From Ideonella aquatica (lineage in GTDB: Bacteria > Pseudomonadota > Gammaproteobacteria > Burkholderiales > Burkholderiaceae_C): a DNA stretch of 64,000 nucleotides. The DNA is taken from NCBI RefSeq assembly GCF_018069755.1, contig NZ_JAGQDE010000001.1:124001-188000 (forward strand). Direction: 5' to 3'. The position numbers and the translations under genes were made by a program. Positions 8,102-16,673 of the stretch are shown here, piece after piece. Positions within the stretch are counted from its first letter, which is position 1. The number at the start of each line of letters is the position of its first letter. The notes under the pieces are model-generated. The model saw nothing but the letters and a program-made list of their open reading frames with translations, was not told where the DNA came from and made no database searches.

Positions 8102-8569
8102 ATGAATGCACTGTTTCCCCTGGGCTGGGCCCATTTCCTGGGCGGCGGGCTGCTGATCGGCCTGGGCGTGGCCTGGCTGTTCCTCAGCACCGGCCGCATC
8201 GGCGGCATGAGCACCGTCTTCACCTCGACCTGGTCCTATGTGTCGCAGGCGCCGTATTTCCAGCTGCCGCGTTTCACCGAGGGCCGCCAGTGGCGCCTGG
8301 TCTATGCCGCCGGACTGGTGCTGGGCGCCTTCCTGTGGTGGCGCTGGCTGGGCCCGCAGGCGCCGCTGTCCACCGGCCTGCCCTGGTGGCAACTGTTGCT
8401 GGGCGGCGTGCTGGTGGGCTATGGCGCCCGGCTGGGCAATGGCTGCACCTCGGGGCACGGCATCTGCGGTCTGGGCTCGATGCAACTGCCTTCGCTGGTG
8501 GCGGTGCTGACCTTCATGGCCACCGGATTCGCCACCGCGAACCTGGTGCTGTGGTGGCGGGGAGCCTGA
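8102..8569 (+). CDS. YeeE/YedE-family transporter, first half
   Basis: A 155-residue membrane protein with about four transmembrane helices. It carries the signature GYGARLGNGCTSGHGICGLG, containing the conserved Cys seen in YeeE/YedE (TsuA-type thiosulfate and related sulfur-compound) transporters. Many betaproteobacteria split this transporter into two small proteins that together give the full set of helices. The next gene, two bases downstream, is the other half. Neither gene is accompanied by a rhodanese or TusA gene here, so the transported sulfur compound is inferred only from the family. The ATG at 8102 opens directly onto the hydrophobic N-terminus; longer frames are antisense to the pseudouridine synthase. 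Confidence 0.87.
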   Translation: MNALFPLGWAHFLGGGLLIGLGVAWLFLSTGRIGGMSTVFTSTWSYVSQAPYFQLPRFTEGRQWRLVYAAGLVLGAFLWWRWLGPQAPLSTGLPWWQLLLGGVLVGYGARLGNGCTSGHGICGLGSMQLPSLVAVLTFMATGFATANLVLWWRGA

Positions 8570-8571
8570 GC

Positions 8572-8982
8572 ATGCGTGTTTCACAGATCGCGTCGGTGGG
8601 ACTGGCGGGCGTGCTGTTCGGCTTCGGCCTGGCGCTGGCCACGATGATCCAGCCACAGGTGGTGCTGTCTTTCCTGAGCTTTCAGGACTGGGGCCTGATG
8701 CTGGTCATGGGCGGCGCGATGGGCCTGACGCTGCTGGCCTACCAGCTGCTGCCGCGCTGGCGCACGAAGCCGCTGTTCGAGCGCAGCTTTGGCCATCACG
8801 TGGCCACGCTGGACCGCGACACGGTGTTGGGTGCAGCGATCTTCGGCGTGGGCTGGGGCCTGTGCGGGGTCTGTCCCGGCCCGGCCATCGCCGGTCTGGG
8901 CGCGGGCAGTGCCGACCTGCTCTGGGCGCTGGCCGGCATCGCCACCGGGGCCTGGCTGCACGGGGTGCGTCGGCCAGCCTGA
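8572..8982 (+). CDS. YeeE/YedE-family transporter, second half
   Basis: A 136-residue membrane protein with four likely helices. GVGWGLCGVCPGPAIAGLGAG carries the second conserved Cys cluster of the family. The N-terminus (ASVGLAGVLFGFGLALATMIQP) is the repeat-start helix, and FLSFQDWGLMLVMGGAMG follows. It starts two bases after the stop of the first half, consistent with translational coupling and assembly of a two-subunit channel-like importer of a sulfur compound. The 143-bp gap after it contains the paa promoter. Confidence 0.87.
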   Translation: MRVSQIASVGLAGVLFGFGLALATMIQPQVVLSFLSFQDWGLMLVMGGAMGLTLLAYQLLPRWRTKPLFERSFGHHVATLDRDTVLGAAIFGVGWGLCGVCPGPAIAGLGAGSADLLWALAGIATGAWLHGVRRPA

Positions 8983-9030
8983 TCCCCGGCCATTGGTGAA
9001 ACCCCCAGGGCTGTCTGCAGGCTCTTTGCC

Positions 9031-9077
9031 TTGCGTCAAAGCACGCGGCTGCCTATGATTTACCGACCGGTTGGTTA
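9031..9077 (+). promoter_or_regulatory. paa promoter with overlapping PaaR/TetR operator
   Basis: A sigma-70-like promoter with -35 TTGCGT (9031-9036), a 17-bp spacer and -10 TATGAT (9054-9059). Starting two bases later, at the expected transcription start, lies TACCGACCGGTTGGTTA (9061-9077), containing the near-palindrome ACCGACC-GGTTGGT. This matches the ACCGACCGGTCGGT type of palindrome bound by PaaR-like TetR repressors. The paaG start follows 50 bp later and a TetR gene lies in the same operon, so autoregulation with phenylacetyl-CoA as inducer is a reasonable inference. Confidence 0.75.
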
Positions 9078-9126
9078 AGTAATTCATGAGGTGTCGCGGG
9101 CCGGCGCGATGCAGGAGATCTTCTTA

Positions 9127-9921
9127 ATGGCCGAGCCCCTGGTCCTGGTGACGCAAACCGGTGCCGTGCGCACCCTGGCGCTGAACCGCCCCGCCGCGCT
9201 CAACAGCTTCACCGGCGAGATGCACCGCCAGCTGCTGGCGGCGCTGGAAGCCGCCGCGGCCGACGCCTCGGTGCGCGCCGTGGTGCTGACCGGCGCCGGC
9301 CGCGGCTTTTGCGCCGGCCAGGACCTGAACGACCCCGAGATGGCCCCGGACGCCGACGGCAACGTCGACATTGGCAAGCTCATCGACGCCTACTACCAGC
9401 CACTGGCGCTGCGCGTGCGCAGCATGCCGATCCCGATGGTGGCCGCGGTCAACGGCGTGGCCGCCGGTGCCGGCGCCAACCTGGCGCTGGGCTGCGACAT
9501 GGTGGTGGCCGCCCGCTCGGCCAGCTTCATCCAGGCCTTCAGCAAGATCGGCCTGGTACCCGATTGCGGCGGCACCTGGCTGCTGCCGCGCCTGGTGGGC
9601 CGCGCCACCGCGCTGGCGCTGGCCTTCACCGGCGACAAGCTGATGGCCGAAGATGCCCAGCGCATCGGCCTGATCTGGCAGTGCGTGGACGACGCCGCGC
9701 TGGCCGACACCGCACAGGCCCTGGCCGCGCGCCTGGCCGCGCTGCCGGTGAAGGCGCTGGCCGAGACCCGCCGCGCGATCGACGCCGCGATGGGCATGGA
9801 CCTGCCCGAGGCGCTGGCGGTGGAAGGCCGGCTGCAGCGCACCCTGGGCCGCGAGCACGACTACCGCGAAGGCGTGGCCGCCTTCCAACAGAAGCGCGCG
9901 CCGCAGTTCAAGGACCGCTGA
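9127..9921 (+). CDS. paaG: phenylacetate pathway enoyl-CoA isomerase/hydratase PaaG
   Basis: A 264-residue crotonase-fold enzyme. In the phenylacetyl-CoA pathway PaaG converts the ring-1,2-epoxide of phenylacetyl-CoA to the seven-membered oxepin-CoA. Visible are GRGFCAGQDLND (oxyanion-hole loop with the GxDLN-type sequence), MPIPMVAAVNGVAAGAGANLAL (second oxyanion Gly segment), and FSKIGLVPDCGGTWLLPRLVGRATAL, typical of PaaG. The ATG at 9127 sits about ten bases after AGGAG and opens on the fold; an in-frame ATG at 9109 is possible but leaves the ribosome site inside the gene. It is first of the operon paaG-paaI-paaK-tetR-livK. The oxygenase genes paaABCDE are not in the window. Confidence 0.9.
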   Translation: MAEPLVLVTQTGAVRTLALNRPAALNSFTGEMHRQLLAALEAAAADASVRAVVLTGAGRGFCAGQDLNDPEMAPDADGNVDIGKLIDAYYQPLALRVRSMPIPMVAAVNGVAAGAGANLALGCDMVVAARSASFIQAFSKIGLVPDCGGTWLLPRLVGRATALALAFTGDKLMAEDAQRIGLIWQCVDDAALADTAQALAARLAALPVKALAETRRAIDAAMGMDLPEALAVEGRLQRTLGREHDYREGVAAFQQKRAPQFKDR

Positions 9922-9923
9922 CG

Positions 9924-10385
9924 ATGAGCACCGCCTCCCCCGCGCTCGACCCCCAGCGCGTGGCCGAAGCCGCGCGCGACGCGATGTGGGCCAACGACCA
10001 CGCCTGCCAGGCCCTGGGCATCCAGGTGGTGGCGGTCGGCCCCGGCACCGCCACGCTGACGATGACCGTGCGCCAGGACATGGTCAACGGCCACGACATC
10101 TGCCACGGCGGCCTGATCGCCACGCTGGCCGACTCGGCCTTCGCCTACGCCTGCAATGCCTACAACGAGGTCACCGTGGCCTCGGGCTTCGCGATCGACC
10201 TGCTGGCCCCGGCGCGCCTGGGCGAGCAGCTCACCGCCCGCGCCCACGAGGTGGCCAAGGGCGGCCGCACCGGGGTCTACGACATCGAGGTCAGCAACCC
10301 GGCGGGCCAGCGCATTGCGGTGTTCCGCGGCCGCTCGCACACCGCGCGTGGCAAGCACCTGGTCGACCCCGCCACGCTGGCCTGA
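9924..10385 (+). CDS. paaI: hydroxyphenylacetyl-CoA thioesterase PaaI
   Basis: A 153-residue hot-dog-fold thioesterase. The family motif VNGHDICHGGLIATLADSAFAYACN contains the HGG loop and the acidic residue of the active site. The product is thought to hydrolyse dead-end CoA esters, such as ring-hydroxylated phenylacetyl-CoA, to relieve CoA trapping in the phenylacetate pathway. The start codon is two bases beyond the paaG stop (TGACGATG), a typical coupled arrangement. The C-terminal segment FRGRSHTARGKHLVDP also matches PaaI. Length is normal for the family. Confidence 0.92.
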   Translation: MSTASPALDPQRVAEAARDAMWANDHACQALGIQVVAVGPGTATLTMTVRQDMVNGHDICHGGLIATLADSAFAYACNAYNEVTVASGFAIDLLAPARLGEQLTARAHEVAKGGRTGVYDIEVSNPAGQRIAVFRGRSHTARGKHLVDPATLA

Positions 10386-10411
10386 ACAACAAGACACTGG
10401 AGACACCCACG

Positions 10412-11731
10412 ATGAGCAAGGCTCCCCGGCCCGAGGAACTCGACCCGATCGAGCGCGCCAGCCGCGACGAGATCGAGGCCCTGCAGTTCACCCGCCTGCA
10501 GGACACGCTGCAGCGCTGCTACGCCAACGTGCCGCACTACAAGCGCGCCTTTGACGAGAAGGGCGTTCACCCGGACGACCTGAAGACGCTGGCCGACATC
10601 GCCAAGTTTCCATTCACCACCAAGCACGACCTGCGCGCCAACTACCCCTTCGGCATGTTCGCGGTGCCGCGCCAGCAGGTGGCACGCATCCACGCCTCGT
10701 CAGGCACCACCGGCAAGCCCACGGTGGTGGGCTACACCAAGAACGACATCGAGCACTGGGCCACGCTGGTGGCGCGCTCGATCCGCGCCGCAGGCGGCCG
10801 CCCCGGCGACATCTGCCACGTGGCCTACGGCTATGGCCTGTTCACCGGCGGTCTGGGTGCGCATTACGGTGCCGAGAAAGCCGGCTGCACCGTGATCCCG
10901 ATGTCGGGTGGCCAGACCGAGAAGCAGGTGCAGCTGATCCAGGACTTCAAGCCCGACATCATCATGGTCACCCCCAGCTACATGCAGGTGATCATCGAGG
11001 AGTTCCGCCGCCAGGGGCTGGACCCGCGCGAAATGTCGGTGCGCATCGGCATCTTCGGCGCCGAGCCCTGGACCGAGCAGATGCGCCGCCAGATCGAGGC
11101 CGATGCCGGCATCGACGCGGTCGACATCTATGGCCTGTCCGAGGTGATGGGCCCCGGCGTGGCCAACGAGTGCGTCGAGACCAAGGACGGCCCGGTGATC
11201 TGGGAAGACCACTTCCTGGCCGAGATCATCGATCCCGAGACCGGCGAGGTGCTGCCCTACGACCCGGCCAGCGGCACGCCCGAGGGCGAGCTGGTCTTCA
11301 CCTCGCTGACCAAGGAGGCCTTCCCGATCGTGCGCTACCGCACCCGGGACCTGACGCGCCTGCTGCCGCCCACCGCGCGCAGCATGCGGCGCATGGGCAA
11401 GATCGTCGGCCGCTCGGACGACATGCTGATCATCCGCGGCGTCAACATGTTCCCCACCCAGATCGAGGAGCTGGTGCTGCAGACCGAGGGCCTGTCGGGC
11501 CAGTACCAGATCGTCGTCAGCCGCGAGGGCACGCTCGACGAGGTCGACGTGCTGTGCGAAGTGCTGCCCTCGGCCGCCGGCGCCGACCGTGGCGCCATCG
11601 CCAAGCACCTGGCCCACCGCATCAAGACCCTGATCGGTGTCTCCACCCGCGTGCAGGTGGGCCTGCCCGACACGATCGAGCGCACGCTGGTGGGCAAGGC
11701 CCGCCGCGTGATTGACAAGCGCCCCCGCTAA
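10412..11731 (+). CDS. paaK: phenylacetate-CoA ligase
   Basis: A 439-residue adenylate-forming enzyme that activates phenylacetate to phenylacetyl-CoA with ATP and CoA. Motifs seen are HASSGTTGKPTVVGYT (P-loop-like AMP-binding motif), YGLSEVMGPGVANEC (adenine-binding region), YRTRDLTRLL, and the C-terminal hinge GRSDDMLIIRGVNMFPTQIEE. Family homology covers the whole length, starting ELDPIERASRDEIEALQFTRL. It lies 26 bp after paaI and 3 bp before the TetR gene. Together these give the upper entry step of aerobic phenylacetate breakdown. Confidence 0.95.
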   Translation: MSKAPRPEELDPIERASRDEIEALQFTRLQDTLQRCYANVPHYKRAFDEKGVHPDDLKTLADIAKFPFTTKHDLRANYPFGMFAVPRQQVARIHASSGTTGKPTVVGYTKNDIEHWATLVARSIRAAGGRPGDICHVAYGYGLFTGGLGAHYGAEKAGCTVIPMSGGQTEKQVQLIQDFKPDIIMVTPSYMQVIIEEFRRQGLDPREMSVRIGIFGAEPWTEQMRRQIEADAGIDAVDIYGLSEVMGPGVANECVETKDGPVIWEDHFLAEIIDPETGEVLPYDPASGTPEGELVFTSLTKEAFPIVRYRTRDLTRLLPPTARSMRRMGKIVGRSDDMLIIRGVNMFPTQIEELVLQTEGLSGQYQIVVSREGTLDEVDVLCEVLPSAAGADRGAIAKHLAHRIKTLIGVSTRVQVGLPDTIERTLVGKARRVIDKRPR

Positions 11732-11734
11732 CCC

Positions 11735-12403
11735 ATGGCCCGCCCCCGTTCCTCCGGCTACGACGACCAGCGCGACCTGATCCTGGGCCACGCCGCCGCG
11801 CTGTTCGCGCAGCAGGGCTATGTGGCCACCTCGATGAACCAGGTGGCGGCGGCCTGCGGCGTGTCCAAGGCCGCGCTCTACCACTATGTGCGCGACAAGA
11901 ACGAGCTGCTGGCGCTGGTGGCCGAGGGCCATGTGCAGCGTCTGGCGCAGGTGGTGGCCGAGGTGCTGGCCGAGCCGCTGGAGCCCGACGCCCGGCTGCG
12001 CGCACTGATCACCCGCTTCGTGCAGGAGTACGCCAGCGCCCGCAACGAGCACCGCGTGCTGACCGAGGACGTCGACCTGCTCGACCCCGAGCGCCGCGAG
12101 CGCGTGCTGGACGTGCAGCGCGGCGTGGTCGCCGCTTTTGCCGACGCGGTCTGTGAGGTGCGCCCGGCGCTGCGCGAGACCGCGCTGCACAAGCCGATGA
12201 CCATGCTGCTGTTCGGCATGATCAACTGGATGTTCACCTGGTTCCGCCCCGGTGAGCCGCTGACCCACGAGCAGGTGGCGCCGATGGTGGCCGACCTGTT
12301 CCTCGGCGGCCTGGGCGCGGTCTGTGCGCCCGAGACGAGTTCCAACACAGCGCCCACCAAGGCGCGTGCCCCCCGCCGATCCACCAAGGAGACCACGACG
12401 TGA
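11735..12403 (+). CDS. paaR: TetR-family regulator, probable PaaR
   Basis: A 222-residue TetR-type protein. The N-terminal helix-turn-helix is AAALFAQQGYVATSMNQVAAACGVSKAALYHYVRDKNELLALV (residues 20-62), a classical TetR DNA-binding domain. The C-terminal ligand domain ends in an Ala/Pro/Lys-rich tail. Its gene is between paaK and a LivK-like gene in the same direction, and a fitting palindrome overlaps the promoter upstream of paaG. The name PaaR is inferred from context and operator type; in related bacteria PaaR represses paa genes and is released by phenylacetyl-CoA. The stop codon overlaps the GTG start of the next gene. Confidence 0.85.
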   Translation: MARPRSSGYDDQRDLILGHAAALFAQQGYVATSMNQVAAACGVSKAALYHYVRDKNELLALVAEGHVQRLAQVVAEVLAEPLEPDARLRALITRFVQEYASARNEHRVLTEDVDLLDPERRERVLDVQRGVVAAFADAVCEVRPALRETALHKPMTMLLFGMINWMFTWFRPGEPLTHEQVAPMVADLFLGGLGAVCAPETSSNTAPTKARAPRRSTKETTT

Positions 12404-13557
12404 TCGCTCGCAAACTCATCCATTCACTTGTCGCCACCGCCGCGATGCTGGCCGCCGCTGGCGCCGCCTGGGCTGACATCAATGTCGGCGTCACGGTGTC
12501 GGCCACCGGCCCGGCGGCCTCGCTGGGCATTCCCGAGAAGAACACGATCGCGCTGATGCCGCAGACGATTGCCGGCCAGAAGGTCAACTACATCGTGCTG
12601 GACGACGCCTCGGACACCACCAAGGCCGCCACCAACACGCGCCGCCTGATCACCGAGGACAAGGTTGACGTCATCCTGGGCAGCACCACCACGCCCAATT
12701 CACTGGCCATGATCGACGCGGTGGCCGAGGCCCAGGTGCCGATGATCTCGATGGCCGCCTCGGCCCGCATCATCGAGCCGATGGACGCCAAGCGCCGCTG
12801 GGTTTTCAAGACGCCGCAGAACGACATCATGATGTCGCTGGCGATTGCCGCCCACATGGCCGACGCGGGCGTCAAGACCGTGGGCTTCATCGGCTTTGCC
12901 GATGCCTACGGCGAGGGCTGGTTCCAGGAGTTCAGCAAGGCCGCTGGCCTGAAGGGCCTGAACATCGTCGCCAGCGAGCGCTACAACCGCAACGACGCCT
13001 CGGTGACCGCCCAGGTGCTCAAGCTGGTGGGCGCCAAGCCCGACGCCATCCTGATCGCCGGCTCCGGCACGCCCGCCGCGCTGCCGCAGACCGGCCTGGT
13101 CGAGCGCAACTACACCGGCAAGGTCTACCAGACCCACGGTGTGGCCAACAACGACTTCCTGCGTGTGGGCGGCAAGGCGGTGGAGGGCACCTACCTGCCG
13201 GCCGGCCCGGTGCTGGTGGCGGCGCAGCTGCCGGCCAGCCACCCGCTGAAGAAGAGCGCGACGGAGTACATCACCAAGTACGAGGCGGCCTACGGCAAGG
13301 GTTCGGTGTCCACCTTCGGTGCCCACGCCTGGGATGCCGGCCTGCTGATGTCGGCCGCCGTGCCGGTGGCCCTGAAGAAGGCCCAGCCCGGCACCCCGGC
13401 CTTCCGCGCCGCGCTGCGCGACGCGCTGGAGCAGATCAAGGAGCTGCCCGGCGCCCACGGCATCTTCAACATGTCGCCCGGCGACCACCTGGGCCTGGAC
13501 CAGCGCGCGCGGGTGATGGTCAAGATCGAGGGCGGGGCCTGGAAGTACCAGCCCTGA
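12400..13557 (+). CDS. ABC transporter substrate-binding protein (LivK/branched-chain amino acid type)
   Basis: A 385-residue periplasmic binding protein. The signal peptide (MIARKLIHSLVATAAMLAAAGAAWA) is followed by the mature domain DINVGVTVSATGPAASLGIPEKN, the usual start of type-I periplasmic binding folds such as LivJ/LivK. Later segments are LDDASDTTKAATNTRRLI and FADAYGEGWFQEFSKAAG. The GTG start overlaps the TetR stop (GTGA) and AAGGAG lies ten bases before it. Being last in the paa block, it may bind an aromatic acid such as phenylacetate rather than an amino acid; permease and ATPase genes are not in the window. A strong terminator follows after 25 bp. Confidence 0.88.
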   Translation: MIARKLIHSLVATAAMLAAAGAAWADINVGVTVSATGPAASLGIPEKNTIALMPQTIAGQKVNYIVLDDASDTTKAATNTRRLITEDKVDVILGSTTTPNSLAMIDAVAEAQVPMISMAASARIIEPMDAKRRWVFKTPQNDIMMSLAIAAHMADAGVKTVGFIGFADAYGEGWFQEFSKAAGLKGLNIVASERYNRNDASVTAQVLKLVGAKPDAILIAGSGTPAALPQTGLVERNYTGKVYQTHGVANNDFLRVGGKAVEGTYLPAGPVLVAAQLPASHPLKKSATEYITKYEAAYGKGSVSTFGAHAWDAGLLMSAAVPVALKKAQPGTPAFRAALRDALEQIKELPGAHGIFNMSPGDHLGLDQRARVMVKIEGGAWKYQP

Positions 13558-13582
13558 GTCCGGCCGGTCCGGAAACCTCGAG

Positions 13583-13610
13583 AGCCGGGCCGCAAGCCCG
13601 GCTTTTTTTT
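13583..13610 (+). terminator. intrinsic terminator of the paa operon
   Basis: AGCCGGGC, loop CGCAA, GCCCGGCT, then eight T. The eight-base perfect stem and T-run form a textbook Rho-independent terminator 25 bp after the binding-protein gene. Confidence 0.93.
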
Positions 13611-13650
13611 CGGCCTGCCGCCAAGGGCTTTGCGTTAGGCTCTGCCTGAC

Positions 13651-15327
13651 ATGTCCGACCGGCCCCGAACCCCGTCTGCTGCCTGGTGGCCGCTTGCGCT
13701 GGCCGTGGGGGTGGTGGCCGCGATGGTGGTGCTGCTGGCGGCGCTGGCGCTGCGCCAGGAGCATGAGCGCCGACTGGCCTATGCCCAGGGCGTGACACGC
13801 AACCTGGCCTTGTTGATCGAGGCCCAGCTGGCCGGCGTGCTGGCCCGGGCCGATCTGCGGCTGGTGCAGATGGGCGCCGCATCGGCCGGTGACCCCGGCG
13901 GCTGGCAGGCCGCCCATCCCACGCCGGCGCCGGGCCTGACGGTGCGTGGCCCCGAGCGCGACGAGCGCGGCAACTGGGTGATGGTGCTGTCGCGCCCGTC
14001 GGCCCAGCCGGGTCGGCCGCCGGTGAGCCTGGCCATCCCGGTGGAACAGTTGGGTGCGGTGCTTGACCGCGTTTCGCTGGGCACGCTGGGTGCCGCGACG
14101 ATCCGCACCACCGACCTGGCCCTGGTCTACCGCCACCCGCTGCCACCGGGCGGCCTGACGCAGATCGGCAGCCGCGAGGTGTCGGCCGGCTTGCGTGCGG
14201 CCGTCACGCTGGCGCCCGAGGCGGGCGACTTCAACGCACCCACCGCGCTCGACGGCATTGCCCGGCTCAATGCCTACCAGCGCGTCGATGGCTATCCGTT
14301 CTACGTGCTCGTCGGCCTGCCCGAGCAGGACTTTCCCCGCGGCTGGAGCCGCATGGACCTGGCGATGATCGCGGTGGCGTCTGTGTCGCTGCTGGCCACG
14401 CTGCTGGGCGGCTGGCTGCTGCACCTGGGCGCGCGGCGCCGGATCGACCTGATGCAGCGCCGCCACGCGGCCATCGTCGAGTCCTCGACCGACGCCATCC
14501 TCAGCAAGACGCTGGACGGCGTGGTCACCAGCTGGAACCGCGGCGCCGAGCGCATCTTCGGCTGGACCGCGCAGGAGATGATCGGCCAGCCCTTGCGGCG
14601 CGTCGTGCCCGACGACCTGCTGGAGCAGGAGCAGGACATCATCCAGCGCCTGCAACAGGGGGAGGAGATCACCGCGCTGGAGACCGAGCGCCTGTGCCGT
14701 GACGGCCGGCGATTGCCGATGTCGCTGACGATCTCGCCGGTGCGCGATGCCGAAGGTCGCATCAGGGGGGCCTCCACCATCGCGCGCGATATCTCGCGCC
14801 AGAAGGCCCTGGAGGCCGAGATCCGGGCCCTGGCCTTCCTGGACCCGCTGACCCAGCTGCCCAACCGCCGCCTGCTGCGCGACCGCCTGCTGCAGGCCCA
14901 GCAGGTCAGCCGCCGCAGCGGTCACTGGGCGGCGGTGATCTACCTGGACCTGGACGGCTTCAAGGCCTTGAACGACACCCACGGCCATGACGTGGGCGAC
15001 CTGTTCCTGGTCGAGGTGGCGCGGCGCCTGAAGGCGGCGGTGCGCGAGACCGACACCGTGGCTCGCCTGGGCGGCGACGAGTTCGTCGTGCTGTGTGCCG
15101 AGCTGGGCGCGGCACAGGGCGCGGCCACCGAGGCGGTGCTGGCGATTGAGGCCAAGATCACCCATGCCGTCGAGGCGCCCTGGCAGCTGCGCGACCTGCA
15201 CCTGGCACCGCGCGTCAGCCTGGGCCACCGGCTGTTCCTGGGGACCGACGACGACATCGATCTGGTCCTGCGCGACGCCGACGGCCGCATGTACGCCGAC
15301 AAGCAGCGCCGCCGCCACGGCCACTGA
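13651..15327 (+). CDS. membrane sensor PAS-GGDEF diguanylate cyclase
   Basis: A 558-residue protein. It has a transmembrane helix at residues 12-33 (WWPLALAVGVVAAMVVLLAALA), a periplasmic sensor of about 190 residues, a second helix (LAMIAVASVSLLATLLGGWLLHL, near 240), a PAS domain (AAIVESSTDAILSKTLDGVVTSWNRGAERIFGW, from about 272) and a GGDEF domain from about 395. The active loop is intact (RLGGDEFVVL), an RxxD I-site (RETD) lies five residues before it, and the metal-binding YLDLDGFKALNDTHGHDVGD is present. It should synthesise c-di-GMP in response to an unknown signal. The C-terminal end is slightly short, with SLGHRLF in place of the usual SIGIA strand. No EAL domain follows. It ends 223 bp before the hydrogenase operon, in the same direction. 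Confidence 0.88.
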   Translation: MSDRPRTPSAAWWPLALAVGVVAAMVVLLAALALRQEHERRLAYAQGVTRNLALLIEAQLAGVLARADLRLVQMGAASAGDPGGWQAAHPTPAPGLTVRGPERDERGNWVMVLSRPSAQPGRPPVSLAIPVEQLGAVLDRVSLGTLGAATIRTTDLALVYRHPLPPGGLTQIGSREVSAGLRAAVTLAPEAGDFNAPTALDGIARLNAYQRVDGYPFYVLVGLPEQDFPRGWSRMDLAMIAVASVSLLATLLGGWLLHLGARRRIDLMQRRHAAIVESSTDAILSKTLDGVVTSWNRGAERIFGWTAQEMIGQPLRRVVPDDLLEQEQDIIQRLQQGEEITALETERLCRDGRRLPMSLTISPVRDAEGRIRGASTIARDISRQKALEAEIRALAFLDPLTQLPNRRLLRDRLLQAQQVSRRSGHWAAVIYLDLDGFKALNDTHGHDVGDLFLVEVARRLKAAVRETDTVARLGGDEFVVLCAELGAAQGAATEAVLAIEAKITHAVEAPWQLRDLHLAPRVSLGHRLFLGTDDDIDLVLRDADGRMYADKQRRRHGH

Positions 15328-15479
15328 TCGCGACGCTTCCAGTCGCCCCTCCAGATTGGCAAGTCAGTGACCAGGCCCCGGTGAGGGTGTCACCGGCGCC
15401 TTGCGCTGGCTCAAGAATTCCCCTTCCCCGACAAGCACTTGCGCAGGCCACCTGGGGCTTTCCCTGGGCGGGCCGCCGT

Positions 15480-15495
15480 GGGCACGCGCCTTGTA
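15480..15495 (+). promoter_or_regulatory. sigma-54-type promoter of the hydrogenase operon
   Basis: GGGCACG-CGCC-TTGTA lies 56 bp before hupS. It matches the -24/-12 consensus TGGCACG-N4-TTGCW with correct spacing and two mismatches (first T to G, C to T at -12). A sigma-54 activator gene with GAFTGA (hoxA) is in the same cluster, and membrane-bound hydrogenase promoters in Ralstonia eutropha are sigma-54 dependent. About 80 bp upstream, TTG-N8-CAA (15401-15414) is a possible but unproven activator half-site pair. The 223-bp gap holds nothing else recognised. Confidence 0.6.
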
Positions 15496-15550
15496 AACAG
15501 CCAGTCACACGCGCCGCGCCCGGCGTGTGCCGATGTCTGGAGGAGACCCC

Positions 15551-16633
15551 ATGGAAAGCTTTTACGAGGTGATGCGGCGGCAGGGCATTTCCCGCCGCAG
15601 CCTGATGAAGTACTGCTCGCTGACCGCCACCTCGCTCGGTCTGGGGCCCGCCTTCGTGCCGCAGATCGCCCATGCGATGGAAACCAAGCCGCGCACCCCG
15701 GTGCTGTGGCTGCACGGCCTGGAATGCACCTGCTGCTCCGAGAGCTTCATCCGCTCGGCCCACCCGCTGGCCAAGGATGTGGTGCTGTCGATGATCTCGC
15801 TCGACTACGACGACACGCTGATGGCCGCCGCCGGCCACCAGGCCGAGGCGATCCTCGACGAGATCATGACCAAGTACAAGGGCAACTACATCCTGGCCGT
15901 CGAAGGGAACCCGCCGCTCAACGAGGACGGCATGTTCTGCATCCAGTCGGGCAAGCCCTTCATCGAGAAGCTCAAGCACGTCGCCAAGGACGCCAAGGCG
16001 GTGATCGCCTGGGGTTCCTGCGCCAGCTGGGGCTGCGTGCAGGCCGCCAAGCCCAACCCCACGCAGGCCACGCCGATCCACAAGGTGATCACCGACAAGC
16101 CCATCATCAAGGTGCCCGGCTGCCCGCCGATCGCCGAGGTGATGACCGGTGTCATCACCTACATGCTGACCTTCGACAAGATCCCCGAGCTGGACCGCCA
16201 GGGCCGGCCCAAGATGTTCTACAGCCAGCGCATCCACGACAAGTGCTACCGCCGGCCGCACTTCGACGCCGGCCAGTTCGTCGAGGCCTTCGACGATGAA
16301 TCCGCGCGCAAGGGCTACTGCCTCTACAAGGTGGGCTGCAAGGGTCCGACCACCTACAACGCCTGCTCCACCGTGATGTGGAACGAGGGCACCAGCTTCC
16401 CGATCAAGGCCGGCCACGGCTGCATCGGCTGCTCGGAAGACGGCTTCTGGGACAAGGGCTCGTTCTACGACCGCCTGACCACCATCCACCAGTTCGGCAT
16501 CGAGGGCACGGCCGACCAGATCGGCGGCACCGCGGCCGGCGTGGTCGGCGCGGCCGTCGCGGCGCACGCGGCCGCCTCGGCGATCAAGCGCGTGTCCACC
16601 GCCAAGAACGACTCCACCACCACTGGCGCCTGA
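15551..16633 (+). CDS. hupS: O2-tolerant uptake [NiFe]-hydrogenase small subunit
   Basis: A 360-residue precursor of the electron-transfer subunit of group 1d membrane-bound hydrogenase (HoxK in R. eutropha). A twin-arginine signal (ISRRSLMK, residues 13-20) leads to probable cleavage after QIAHA (residue 42). [14 protein letters not shown] and [11 protein letters not shown] contain the two extra cysteines (beside the standard CxxC pattern) that make the six-Cys proximal [4Fe-3S] cluster of O2-tolerant enzymes. Later cysteine motifs (CYRRPHF..., [32 protein letters not shown]) bind the medial and distal clusters. A weakly hydrophobic C-terminal helix ([17 protein letters not shown]) anchors it to the periplasmic face of the membrane. 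AGGAG precedes the ATG. It is the first gene of the operon. Confidence 0.97.
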   Translation: MESFYEVMRRQGISRRSLMKYCSLTATSLGLGPAFVPQIAHAMETKPRTPVLWLHGLECTCCSESFIRSAHPLAKDVVLSMISLDYDDTLMAAAGHQAEAILDEIMTKYKGNYILAVEGNPPLNEDGMFCIQSGKPFIEKLKHVAKDAKAVIAWGSCASWGCVQAAKPNPTQATPIHKVITDKPIIKVPGCPPIAEVMTGVITYMLTFDKIPELDRQGRPKMFYSQRIHDKCYRRPHFDAGQFVEAFDDESARKGYCLYKVGCKGPTTYNACSTVMWNEGTSFPIKAGHGCIGCSEDGFWDKGSFYDRLTTIHQFGIEGTADQIGGTAAGVVGAAVAAHAAASAIKRVSTAKNDSTTTGA

Positions 16634-16673
16634 GCGCCGGCGGCCTGAACCGAACACCTGAAGGATCCCAACC

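Noticed and set aside
10700-12268. Minus-strand open frame of 522 codons
   Set aside because: Antisense to paaK and paaR, both confidently identified.
12700-15324. Minus-strand open frame of 874 codons
   Set aside because: Antisense to the LivK-like and PAS-GGDEF genes and crosses a strong intrinsic terminator.
15401-15414. TTG-N8-CAA as a firm HoxA/HupR binding site
   Set aside because: Known HupR sites have a five-base spacer; this one is kept only as a tentative remark with the promoter entry.
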